From positions 1 to 8,186 of the forward strand of contig CAWZYQ010000164.1 in assembly GCA_963966275.1 (NCBI GenBank): a stretch of DNA of 8,186 nucleotides. The letters are read 5' to 3'. The position numbers and the translations under genes are program-made. The notes beneath the pieces were generated by a model. The model was given only the letters and a program-made list of their open reading frames with translations, had not been told where the DNA came from and did not search any database. The stretch comes from UBA10427 sp003500135. Its GTDB lineage: Bacteria; Bacteroidota; Bacteroidia; Cytophagales; Cyclobacteriaceae. The first letter of the stretch is position 1. Each line of letters opens with the position of its first letter. Shown one piece after another: positions 1 to 7,243 of the stretch.

Positions 1-1185
1 TTGGTGATCCGTATCAATAACAAATATGAGTCACTAAAATTCAATATTTCATCCATGCTGGAAAATGACTATTTCGGCAGCCTGGTGGGGGGGGTGTTCT
101 TTGCTTTCATCGGCTTACCTATTTTGGGCCTTACCTATACGCCATTTATTTTGGGTTTCATCAATTTTACCGTTGCGGTGGTACTGTTGGTATATCTTCG
201 CGAACAATTGTCACCTTTTACCAGGGGAAATATTTATTGGTTGTCGTTATTTGTGTTATTAATACAGGTTGGCGGTGTGATAAATGCCCAAAAGATCATC
301 AAATTCGGTGAACAATATCGCTATAAAGACAAGGTAATTTATTCAGGCCAGTCAAAATATCAGCAAATCGTTCTTACGAAGTCCAAAGAAAACTACTGGC
401 TTTTTATCAATGGAAATCAGCAATTCAGCACCGTTGATGAAGTAAAATATCATGAAACAATCGTACACCCTCTATTGTCTATGCATCTCAATCCGGTTTC
501 GGTATTGATACTTGGTGGCGGTGATGGCTGTGTGGCCAGGGAGGCGCTCAAATACGACCAGGTAAAACAAATTAAGGTGGTAGATCTCGATCCTCTAATG
601 ACAGACCTGGCGAGATCTCACGCGGTGCTCACTCAAATTAATAATCATTCACTTAGCCATTCCAAGGTAAACGTGCAAAATGCCGACGCCTGGCAGTTTA
701 TTGAACACTGCGATGATTTTTTCGATATCATCATTATTGACCTTCCTGACCCAAAAACGGTGGAATTGGGTAGGCTCTATTCCTCCGATTTTTACACCAT
801 GTGTCATAAAAGGCTTAGGCCCGGTGGGCTGATCATCACTCAGGCAGGTAGTCCTTTTTTTGCTGCGAAGGCATTCTATTGTATAGAAAAAACGATGCGA
901 GAAGCCGGCTATGCTACTTTGCCCCTACACAACCACTTACCCACCCTGGGTGAATGGGGTTGGGTTATTGGCGCAAAGAACATCCATAAGGATCAACTAC
1001 GAAAGGCTTATCTCGATGCTGACATTGAAGTAGGAGTAGAGTGGATCAATCGTGAAGCGCTTATGATGATGCAATCATTTGGAAAGCCATTTGTTGTGGA
1101 AGACACAGGCCAAATTGAAGTAAATTCGGTTCACGATCCGGTGCTTTATCGATATTACCTGAATGGCCGTTGGGATTTGTATTAA
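1..1185 (+). CDS. Membrane-type spermidine synthase (polyamine aminopropyltransferase) homologue, 5'-truncated by window edge
   Basis: The visible part is 394 codons, ending at TAA 1183-1185. Residues about 27-95 are hydrophobic (about three membrane segments). From about residue 104 a soluble spermidine-synthase fold follows: SKYQQIVL (118-125), an INGNQQFS strand (136-143), DEVKYHE (146-152), the nucleotide-binding GGGDG loop (172-176), the acidic VDLDP (194-198), NADA (227-230) and DLPDP (247-251), which sits where the family has its catalytic aspartate. In the family, the enzyme moves an aminopropyl group from decarboxylated S-adenosylmethionine to putrescine; membrane versions carry an N-terminal multi-helix domain of unclear role. 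The TTG at position 1 is probably not the start: the opening residues resemble an internal stretch of longer homologues, so more helices should lie to the left. Substrate cannot be told from the sequence. It faces the minus-strand sensor gene tail to tail. Confidence 0.85.
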   Translation: MVIRINNKYESLKFNISSMLENDYFGSLVGGVFFAFIGLPILGLTYTPFILGFINFTVAVVLLVYLREQLSPFTRGNIYWLSLFVLLIQVGGVINAQKIIKFGEQYRYKDKVIYSGQSKYQQIVLTKSKENYWLFINGNQQFSTVDEVKYHETIVHPLLSMHLNPVSVLILGGGDGCVAREALKYDQVKQIKVVDLDPLMTDLARSHAVLTQINNHSLSHSKVNVQNADAWQFIEHCDDFFDIIIIDLPDPKTVELGRLYSSDFYTMCHKRLRPGGLIITQAGSPFFAAKAFYCIEKTMREAGYATLPLHNHLPTLGEWGWVIGAKNIHKDQLRKAYLDADIEVGVEWINREALMMMQSFGKPFVVEDTGQIEVNSVHDPVLYRYYLNGRWDLY

Positions 1186-1204
1186 AAGTTACTACCCAAA
1201 AAGT

Positions 1205-1232
1205 GGCCGCCACAAAATGAATCGTGGCGGCC
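1205..1232. terminator. Hairpin between convergent genes, best as terminator for the minus-strand gene
   Basis: GGCCGCCAC (1205-1213) and GTGGCGGCC (1224-1232) form a perfect 9-bp GC-rich stem with a 10-nt loop. Read on the minus strand, the stem is followed by ACTTTTT, a proper U-tract, so it should end the sensor transcript that stops at 1266. Read on the + strand the tail is only TGCTCTTC, so termination of the spermidine synthase transcript would be weaker. Confidence 0.75.
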
Positions 1233-1265
1233 TGCTCTTCATGAATTATTAAGGTTAGATAAGGG

Positions 1266-3353
1266 TTATTTTTTTAATAAGTTTTCTAGCTTCTCTTTTT
1301 CATCTCTCAGTTCTTTCCAATGTGTGATATCTTTCGATAGCACCGAGGCGCCTATCACCTCACCGTTTTCATTTTTTATTGGTGTGCAGTGTACTTCGAG
1401 GTAAAGCACTTTGTCTTTGATAGGCCGGTCATGTTCAAATATGAAATGCTCGCCACTTAAAATACGGTCGTATTTAGGTTTCCAAAAGGCAATTTGATCA
1501 TCGCTAAGCGATTTCATGATATCGAATCCTGGTCTCAGTTCAATACCTGCTTGCGCAAACCGATCGCGCAATACCTTGTTGACCACCGTAATTTTATAAT
1601 CTTTGTCAATGGCAAAGAAGGTATCATCTGAGCTATCCATGATGGCTTCGAGTAACTTTTCTTTTTTCAAAAGCTCTTGTTGGGTTTGATATACTTTTGA
1701 TACATCCCTTGAAAATACGGAGATTCCATTAATAACCCCTTGGTTATCGCACATGGGTTTTATAAAATATTCCCTCCAACTATTTTCACCCTGAACAGAG
1801 CTCTTAATAATAAAATTCAGCTTTTCACCTGCAAGCGCACGGTCATAATAGCCTTTCCATTCTTCTCGAACATTGCCCAGCATTTCCAGCACATTAAAGC
1901 CTTCATCTATACCTTCATACTGTGTGCCTTTGTACCGGTCTTTTACTTTTTGGTTGATGATTATGGCTTTATAATCGCGATCAAGCATGATTATTGAGTC
2001 TTCAGTACTGTTGATAAGGGCATTTAAGTTGGACTGTTTGTAATTAATTTCCTTTTGCGCCCTCGCCATTTCTTCCTGGGTAGCTTCCAGCTCTTCCATA
2101 TTCTGGCGCATTTCCTCCTCCTGGGCTTTCATTTCTTCTGCCTGCTGCTGACTTTGCTCTAGCAATTCGCGCGTTGCCTGGTTAAGCCGGTTACTGGCAA
2201 TTACCAGGGCTATTTCCTCACCCAGTTGCCTGATAAAATCCAGTTCATGCTCTTTCAAAGTATGGAAAAATGCCAGTTCAACAATCGCTTCTGTTTTTTC
2301 ATTGGCGATCATCGGGGCTATAAGCAAAGAAGTTGGTGTAGCTTCACCCAAACCGGATGTGATACGCACATAGTCATTTGGAACTTCAGTAATATAGATC
2401 AGGTCTTTTTCCAAGTAAGCCTGTCCAATCAGGCCACTACCCAGGTCAATCTTTTGTTCCACAAACTTCTTTCTGTCATAAGCATACATGGCGGTTAGTT
2501 CCAGGCACCCTTCATCTTCATTGTACAGGTACAAACCACCCTGATTGGCCTTGGTATAACTCACCAACTTTCTGATCAGACGATCATACATCTTATCGTG
2601 ATCCGTTTCTGTACGCAATATCTGCCCTACTTCTGCAATACCATTGCTGATCCAGTTCCGTATCTCATCTTCTTTACGGGATTGCTCCAGCTCCTTAATG
2701 GTTTTTTTTATTTCCCTTTGCTGTTGGTGAAGCTCTAGTTTTTGATGTTCAGATTCTTCAATAAGTTTATAATTGCGCCGCATCACTGATCTTATACTGG
2801 CAAATTGGCTCAAGCCAATTCCAAATAAGGTAAGCACTGCCCCCAGTACTGCTAAAAACTCAAAAGTTTCGTTAAACTTTGCGTAATAGGCGGCATCCGA
2901 TTCAAACATTTCATTTAAATAGCCGAAGAAAACGATAAAAACAGCCGATAATGCGAAAACAATTATTTGAAAAAGCCAGTCGCGATAACTGAATATTACA
3001 AACGGCAAAAAGGCAAAGACGATTGAAAATGCCATGAGGCCCAGAACAGGTTTTTCACCAACCGGAGTAATGTATGCATTGGCCAGGCTCCAACAGATCA
3101 CCGGAGAAAGTACCAGAACGGTTCTGGCAATTCTGGTCAGGTACATGCCATTCAAAGCAAGTCCTATCAAACTGAAAACACCAGCGATTATCGGTATCCA
3201 GATAATTGGAGCAAAAAGTTCACTAAAAACTACAACAATACCGATCGAAACCACAAATTCGACCAGGCCAAACTGGTTGGATAGCTTTATTACGACCCTT
3301 TCGAAAGGCAGTGTATCGGGTTTAATACCCAGATTAAATAGTCGTTTCATCAT
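1266..3353 (-). CDS. Membrane sensor protein: six TM helices, GAF and two PAS domains, no output domain
   Basis: The protein has 695 residues. Six hydrophobic segments lie at about 31-48, 52-73, 78-95, 103-122, 125-146 and 164-185. A charged coiled coil (about 192-232) leads into a GAF domain (about 238-390, with the typical LGSGLIGQAYLEK and LLIAPM stretches). A Q/E-rich coiled coil (about 395-440) is followed by two related PAS domains (about 442-551 and 567-676), which share D-x-DYK, DR and YDR-x-L-x-GE positions and each end in a SRDVS or SKDIT strand. The protein then stops after a short helix. There is no histidine kinase, GGDEF, methyl-accepting, PP2C or DNA-binding domain, so signal output must go through a partner; no kinase is visible nearby. 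The start is MM at 3353; the upstream sequence is T-rich with no Shine-Dalgarno. The TPR gene lies 186 bp upstream on the same strand. Ligands are unknown. Confidence 0.88.
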   Translation of the reverse strand: MMKRLFNLGIKPDTLPFERVVIKLSNQFGLVEFVVSIGIVVVFSELFAPIIWIPIIAGVFSLIGLALNGMYLTRIARTVLVLSPVICWSLANAYITPVGEKPVLGLMAFSIVFAFLPFVIFSYRDWLFQIIVFALSAVFIVFFGYLNEMFESDAAYYAKFNETFEFLAVLGAVLTLFGIGLSQFASIRSVMRRNYKLIEESEHQKLELHQQQREIKKTIKELEQSRKEDEIRNWISNGIAEVGQILRTETDHDKMYDRLIRKLVSYTKANQGGLYLYNEDEGCLELTAMYAYDRKKFVEQKIDLGSGLIGQAYLEKDLIYITEVPNDYVRITSGLGEATPTSLLIAPMIANEKTEAIVELAFFHTLKEHELDFIRQLGEEIALVIASNRLNQATRELLEQSQQQAEEMKAQEEEMRQNMEELEATQEEMARAQKEINYKQSNLNALINSTEDSIIMLDRDYKAIIINQKVKDRYKGTQYEGIDEGFNVLEMLGNVREEWKGYYDRALAGEKLNFIIKSSVQGENSWREYFIKPMCDNQGVINGISVFSRDVSKVYQTQQELLKKEKLLEAIMDSSDDTFFAIDKDYKITVVNKVLRDRFAQAGIELRPGFDIMKSLSDDQIAFWKPKYDRILSGEHFIFEHDRPIKDKVLYLEVHCTPIKNENGEVIGASVLSKDITHWKELRDEKEKLENLLKK

Positions 3354-3381
3354 AAAAAGTTACAGCCTATAAAAAATCTCT

Positions 3382-3410
3382 TGATTTAAGGTAGTCTACT
3401 CCCTAAATCA
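3382..3410 (-). promoter_or_regulatory. Inverted repeat with T-tract in the leader of the sensor gene
   Basis: TGATTTAAGG (3382-3391) and CCCTAAATCA (3401-3410) are inverted repeats, ten pairs with one G-U wobble across a 9-nt loop. On the minus strand the second arm is followed by AGAGA and six Ts (3376-3371), about 20-30 nt before the sensor start codon. It could be a terminator for the TPR transcript, an attenuator in the sensor leader, or a protein-binding site. I could not find a convincing Bacteroidota TAnnTTTG promoter in the 186-bp gap. Confidence 0.4.
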
Positions 3411-3539
3411 TTGGTAATCAGGTTGATGATTTACTGCATCTTTGGGTTTACAAGCAGTTTTTTTGAGATGTTTTAGACCAAACTTAAGAAAAAATCCGAT
3501 AACAAGGATAAATTAATATTATATTTTGCAGCAGGTGCA

Positions 3540-4733
3540 CTATTTATTACATATGCGGTTATAAATATCTTTGCCTTGTTGATTTCCCAGCTGAATTGAC
3601 CGGTACAGCGCTGTACAACCTTCGCTGTCATTATTCAGCTCAAAATAAGTCATTGCCAGGTTGTACCATGCCTGCGTTCGTGTAGGTTGAAGATTTAGCA
3701 AATACCGGTATTGCGCCTTGGCCAACTCATACTTTTTCCATTGGAAATACAGGTTGCCCAGGTTAAACAAAGCATCCGCATTTTCGGATTCCTGCTGCAG
3801 TATGATGAGGAATAATTTTTCGGCTTCCCCATATCTTTCCAGTTTGGTCAGGCACATTCCGCTGGTAATATAATACTGCGATGATGGTTCATTCTTCAGT
3901 AAATACTGGTAATCATCCAAGGCCTTTTGATATTCACCATCCATATAATAGGCCCAGGCCCTTTTTTTGTAGGCTTCGAGATGATCGGGATGCAAATGGA
4001 TAACTTCAGAAAAGTATGAGGTCATGGTTTCGTATTCCTGATCTTCCATCAACAAATCAGCCATATAGGTCGCGGCGAGTGGTTCGTTTGGGTTACTGAT
4101 CAAAACATTTTGGTACCAAAAAAGGGCGCTGTCTTTCTTCCCCAAACCCTCGTATGCGCGTGCCAAATTCACTTGATACAACGTATTGCCCGAATCCAGT
4201 GTAACAGCCCGGAGCAATGAGGAAATGGCCAGCCCGTTTTTATCCAGTTGCAACTGGCTCAGCCCAATGTAGTGCTGGCATTCGGCGCGCATGGTTTCAA
4301 GCGTGCTCAACCCGCTGATACCTGTTTCACCAGGGGCACGCCGATAAAACACATAATTGGTTACTCCAAAATCCATCTCCAGCAATTGTTCGAAATCTTC
4401 TATGGCCAAACGGTACATTTCCAGTTCAAACCGCAGCCTACCGCGCATAAATAGAATTTCAGGCACGTTGGGTTCAAGTATTACGTAGGCATCCAAATCC
4501 GAAAGCGCTTTGCGCAAATCGCCGATATGTTCGTGAATTCTACTTCTCAGGATCAGGGCATCCAGGTTCTGGGGCGATTTATGTAGAACACCGTTCACTT
4601 CAGTCAGCGCTTTTTTAGTATTGCCCTCTGTAAAATATTGGTTGGCCTTTCCCACCGACTGGGCGCTGACCAAATGATGTGAAAAAGGTACTGATAAAAG
4701 GAATAACAAACGCCATAAAATGATTCTCCGCAT
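3540..4733 (-). CDS. Secreted TPR-repeat protein
   Basis: With the start at 4733 the product has 397 residues and opens with a clean signal peptide: MRR, a hydrophobic core, then the VSAQ|SV cleavage site near residue 25. An upstream in-frame ATG at 4790 would add 19 residues that bury the signal, so 4733 is preferred. About ten tetratricopeptide units follow from residue 27 to the end, with the usual A/G-Y/F-A spacing and P at repeat ends (SPQN, EPNV, NPNE, HPDH, QPTR). Residues about 121-150 interrupt the array with a loop (RRAPGETG). The last unit, EGCTALYRSIQLGN, resembles the Cys-containing final repeat common in Bacteroidota TPR proteins. It should lie in the periplasm or at the outer membrane and act as a protein-binding scaffold; no partner can be named. 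It is divergent from the lipoprotein peptidase gene, with a 75-bp gap. Confidence 0.87.
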   Translation of the reverse strand: MRRIILWRLLFLLSVPFSHHLVSAQSVGKANQYFTEGNTKKALTEVNGVLHKSPQNLDALILRSRIHEHIGDLRKALSDLDAYVILEPNVPEILFMRGRLRFELEMYRLAIEDFEQLLEMDFGVTNYVFYRRAPGETGISGLSTLETMRAECQHYIGLSQLQLDKNGLAISSLLRAVTLDSGNTLYQVNLARAYEGLGKKDSALFWYQNVLISNPNEPLAATYMADLLMEDQEYETMTSYFSEVIHLHPDHLEAYKKRAWAYYMDGEYQKALDDYQYLLKNEPSSQYYITSGMCLTKLERYGEAEKLFLIILQQESENADALFNLGNLYFQWKKYELAKAQYRYLLNLQPTRTQAWYNLAMTYFELNNDSEGCTALYRSIQLGNQQGKDIYNRICNK

Positions 4734-4756
4734 AAAATTTTGGGTCTTTATTACTC

Positions 4757-4764
4757 TTACGTAA
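4757..4764. promoter_or_regulatory. TTACGTAA palindrome in the divergent intergenic region
   Basis: A perfect 8-bp palindrome lies 24 bp upstream of the TPR start and 44 bp upstream of the peptidase start. Such a short palindrome may be chance; its place in a 75-bp divergent gap is the only reason to list it. Confidence 0.2.
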
Positions 4765-4772
4765 ACAGAACT

Positions 4773-4784
4773 CCTAAATTTAGG
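4773..4784. promoter_or_regulatory. Perfect 12-bp palindrome CCTAAATTTAGG between divergent genes
   Basis: CCTAAA/TTTAGG reads the same on both strands and lies between the TPR gene (start 4733, minus) and the peptidase gene (start 4809, plus). It contains TAAATTTA in both directions, one base away from the Bacteroidota -7 element TAnnTTTG, so it could be a bidirectional promoter core, an operator, or both. No well-spaced -33 TTTG was found on either strand. The extended half CCCTAAAT also occurs at 3401-3408 in the sensor leader. Confidence 0.4.
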
Positions 4785-4808
4785 GCACAAGCAAAAAATT
4801 AACGAATT

Positions 4809-6473
4809 ATGAAGAGGATCTATACATTTTTAGCAATTTCTGTGGCTATTGGCCTTTTTCTGGGGTCTTGTAAAAGCCCGAAGCAAGAAGAACAACAAGT
4901 ATCCGCAAGCCTTTTAAAAGAAGGGGTGGACATAAGCAATAAGCTGAGCAAGTATACCGCCGTACCGTTGACCACCGATCTAACGGTTTTGTCGAAAAAC
5001 CAGCAAAAGATGATCCCGATCCTTATCGAGGTGGCCGACATTATGGACGAATTGTTCTGGTACGAAGCATATGGGAAAAAGGATTCCTTGATGGAGCTGG
5101 TACAAAACGAAGATCTTAAGAAGTATCTCCATATCAATTACGGTCCGTGGGACCGGCTTGAAGATAATAATTCATTTGTTGCCGGAGTGGGTGAAAAGCC
5201 AAAGGGAGCCAACTTTTACCCGGAGAATATGAGCAAAGAGGAGTTTGAACAGGCTGATCTACCTGATAAAAAAAGTTTGTATACCCTTTTACGTCGCGAT
5301 GAGAATGGTGACCTAATGACAGTTCCTTATCATGAGGCCTTTGCAGATCAAATTGAAAAAGCGGCAGAACTGCTCGAGCAGGCAGCAGAGCTGGCCGAAG
5401 ATGAAGGATTTAAAAATTATCTTACACTACGTGCCGCTGCGTTGCGCACCGATGAATACCTCGAAAGCGATATGGCCTGGATGGATATGAAAACGAATAT
5501 GATCGATTTTGTGGTGGGGCCGATCGAGAATTATGAAGACAAGCTATTTAACTATAAGGCCGCGCACGAAGCCTATGTGCTGATCAAAGATATGGAGTGG
5601 AGCAAACGGCTGGCCAAGTATGCCGCTTTTTTGCCCGAACTGCAAAAGGGAATTCCGGTACCGGAAGCCTATAAGCAGGAAAAGCCGGGCTCCAATGCCG
5701 ACCTGAATGCCTATGATGTGGTGTACTATGCAGGAGACTGCAATGCTGGCAGTAAAACCATCGCCATCAATTTGCCCAACGACGAGCGGGTACAACTTGA
5801 AAAAGGAAGTCGGCGTCTGCAGCTCAAAAATGCCATGCACGCCAAGTTCGATCAAATCCTGGCGCCGATTTCTGAAATACTAATTGCTGAAGATCAAAGG
5901 CAGCACATTAAATTCGATGCTTTCTTTGCCAATACCATGTTCCACGAGGTAGCACACGGACTGGGCATTAAAAATACCATAACCGGAAAAGGCGCTGTAC
6001 GCAGCGCCATGAAAGAACATTCATCGGCACTGGAAGAAGGAAAGGCTGACATTCTGGGCTTATATATGATCAACCAGTTAATGGACAAAGGCGAGCTGGA
6101 TGGCGATATCAAGGATTATTACGTGACCTTCCTTGCAGGTATTTTCCGCTCGGTCCGCTTTGGCGCTGCCAGTGCGCACGGACAGGCCAATATGGTGCGC
6201 TTCAACTTTTTCAAAGAAATGGAAGCCTTCGATTATGACTCTGAAAGCAAAACCTATCGGGTGAACTTTGATAAGATGCAGGATGCTGTGGGTGCCCTAT
6301 CGGAAAAAATCCTTACTATCCAGGGTGATGGCGACTACGAGGCAGCGGGCAAGTTGCTGAATGAAATGGGCGTGATCACCTCCGACCTGCAACGAGACCT
6401 CGACCGATTAAGCGCTGCAAACATACCTGTAGACATTGTATTCGAGCAAGGCTCTTCCGTGCTCGGGCTTTAA
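4809..6473 (+). CDS. Lipoprotein zinc metallopeptidase of the M49 (dipeptidyl peptidase III-like) type
   Basis: The product has 554 residues. The first 20 form a lipoprotein signal ending in LGS|C (Cys21 lipidated); K-x-x-x-QEE after the Cys resembles the acidic surface-export signals of Bacteroidota lipoproteins. The zinc site is HEVAH (379-383) with EEGKAD (409-414): His379, His383 and Glu410 should bind zinc and Glu380 should be the catalytic base. The HExxH...EExxAD pairing and overall layout match M49, whose classic members have HExxGH; a shorter branch with a five-residue HExxH is known. M49 enzymes cut dipeptides from the N-terminus of short peptides. AHGQANMVRF (456-465) may hold a further active-site His. 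The C-terminal VNFDKMQDAVGAL region is complete and no frameshift is seen. The start at 4809 is set by the signal peptide; no Shine-Dalgarno is present. Exact peptidase activity is inferred, not shown. Confidence 0.85.
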   Translation: MKRIYTFLAISVAIGLFLGSCKSPKQEEQQVSASLLKEGVDISNKLSKYTAVPLTTDLTVLSKNQQKMIPILIEVADIMDELFWYEAYGKKDSLMELVQNEDLKKYLHINYGPWDRLEDNNSFVAGVGEKPKGANFYPENMSKEEFEQADLPDKKSLYTLLRRDENGDLMTVPYHEAFADQIEKAAELLEQAAELAEDEGFKNYLTLRAAALRTDEYLESDMAWMDMKTNMIDFVVGPIENYEDKLFNYKAAHEAYVLIKDMEWSKRLAKYAAFLPELQKGIPVPEAYKQEKPGSNADLNAYDVVYYAGDCNAGSKTIAINLPNDERVQLEKGSRRLQLKNAMHAKFDQILAPISEILIAEDQRQHIKFDAFFANTMFHEVAHGLGIKNTITGKGAVRSAMKEHSSALEEGKADILGLYMINQLMDKGELDGDIKDYYVTFLAGIFRSVRFGAASAHGQANMVRFNFFKEMEAFDYDSESKTYRVNFDKMQDAVGALSEKILTIQGDGDYEAAGKLLNEMGVITSDLQRDLDRLSAANIPVDIVFEQGSSVLGL

Positions 6474-6477
6474 TTTT

Positions 6478-6520
6478 AACCCACCGGTTTAATTGTTCGA
6501 AGCAATTAAACCGGTGGGTT
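6478..6520 (+). terminator. Perfect 18-bp-stem hairpin after the peptidase gene
   Basis: The arms 6478-6495 and 6503-6520 are exactly complementary over 18 bp, with a 7-nt loop TTCGAAG. It begins four bases after the peptidase stop codon. The tail is only TTTGAG, so it is a poor textbook terminator but a very stable 3' end; it may also protect the mRNA. It marks the border to the AT-rich accessory region. Confidence 0.75.
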
Positions 6521-6539
6521 TGAGTCATAGTTGCTTTGA

Positions 6540-6946
6540 TTAATATGCCAGGTAATTTTTGATTGGGATGTATAGCAATGGCAAAAGGGCCAATAGAAGG
6601 AAAATCGAATAGTCAAAACGATTTTGACCTCTATTTAAGATTACTAATATTAGAAGTACTAAAGAAGCAACTGTTACGATTAGTAAGGTTAAAATAACAA
6701 GGGCCCCATTAGCTGCTCCACATGAATTAGGATATTTTGATGCATCTGAGTTAAACCAATAGTGAAAATATGTCCGCCAAATAGCGAAATTGTAAGAAAA
6801 ATTGTTGAGATGACATGCCGGCCAAAGAGTTTCACGATCTGATAAAGTCTTAATATATCTAATCTCAAATGATTGACATCGTTAATTATGGTGTGGAAAA
6901 CCCCTTTCAGATTTATTCTAGGGAATAGTAGTTCAATTTTTATCAA
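6540..6946 (-). pseudogene. Possible frameshifted small membrane protein
   Basis: This stretch downstream of the hepT remnant has no clean gene. On the minus strand one frame (6540-6881, stop TAA 6540-6542) has no ATG, GTG or TTG before its core and encodes CGAANGALVILTLL, a long helix, GQNRFD, a second helix (YSIFLLLALLPLLYIPI) and KNYLAY. The neighbouring frame (TTG 6946 to 6689) encodes a hydrophobic HVISTIFLTISLF stretch just before it. Joining the frames near the T run at about 6768, as if one T were missing, gives a plausible three-helix protein: ...FGGHIF then HYWFNSDASKYPNS.... The family is not recognised. The TTG overlaps the end of hepT and is an unlikely true start. This could also be noncoding sequence with chance hydrophobic frames. 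Confidence 0.35.
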
Positions 6947-7243
6947 TTAGTGTTTTAAGCCAATCAATCATTTCATCTAAATACGTATTGATAATTTCCC
7001 AAACAATTTCGTAATCTATGCCAAAATATTCATGTACGATCCTGTTTCGGAATCCTCTAATCCTTTTCCACTCAATCTCCGGGTTTTTATCTCTGAAATC
7101 GGGATCAATTCGATTTGCTGCTTCTCCAATTACTTCGAAATTCCGAATTACAGCATCCAACGTTTTTTCGTCAGAGATAAAAGTTTCAAAGACAAGCCCG
7201 GAAGTATATCATCCAGAAGTAATATGGTGTGTCGCTTAGAGAT
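6933..7243 (-). pseudogene. hepT: HepT-like HEPN RNase toxin (DUF86), damaged 5' end
   Basis: The C-terminal part, open from 7208 to the TGA at 6933, is a clear HepT: YTSGLVFETFISDEKT, DAVIRNFEVIGEAA, then RNRIVHEYFG, the R-x4-H-x-Y RNase motif of HEPN toxins. The N-terminus survives in another frame: codons 7240-7205 give SKRHTILLLDDI, matching the usual start of the family. Two lesions separate it from a working gene. The expected ATG (7243-7241) reads ATC, and about ten residues (the helix between LLLDD and YTSGL) are missing with a frame change, which fits a 31-nt deletion near 7205-7210. Restored length would be about 113 residues, normal for HepT. In the family, HepT cuts RNA and is silenced by MntA adding AMP to a tyrosine near the active site. 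A late restart at the TTG of LDAVIR would yield 75 residues lacking the first helices. Confidence 0.8.

Noticed and set aside
1..3. TTG at position 1 as a true start for the spermidine synthase gene
   Set aside because: It coincides with the window edge, and the first residues look like an internal part of a longer membrane domain.
2226..2498. Antisense 90-codon frame within the sensor gene, and similar frames at 1740-1997 and 3034-3372
   Set aside because: They lie opposite a well-supported gene, with composition expected of a shadow frame.
3525..3535. Near match to a -7 promoter element (ATATTTTGC) on the + strand
   Set aside because: It does not fit TAnnTTTG exactly and points into the 3' end of the TPR gene, with no + strand gene to serve.
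4734..4790. Longer TPR protein starting at ATG 4790
   Set aside because: The extra 19 residues would put charged sequence before the signal peptide and run into the 12-bp palindrome; the ATG at 4733 gives a normal signal peptide.
5544..6112. Antisense frames over the peptidase gene
   Set aside because: The + strand frame has a conserved zinc site and signal peptide; the antisense frames are shadows.
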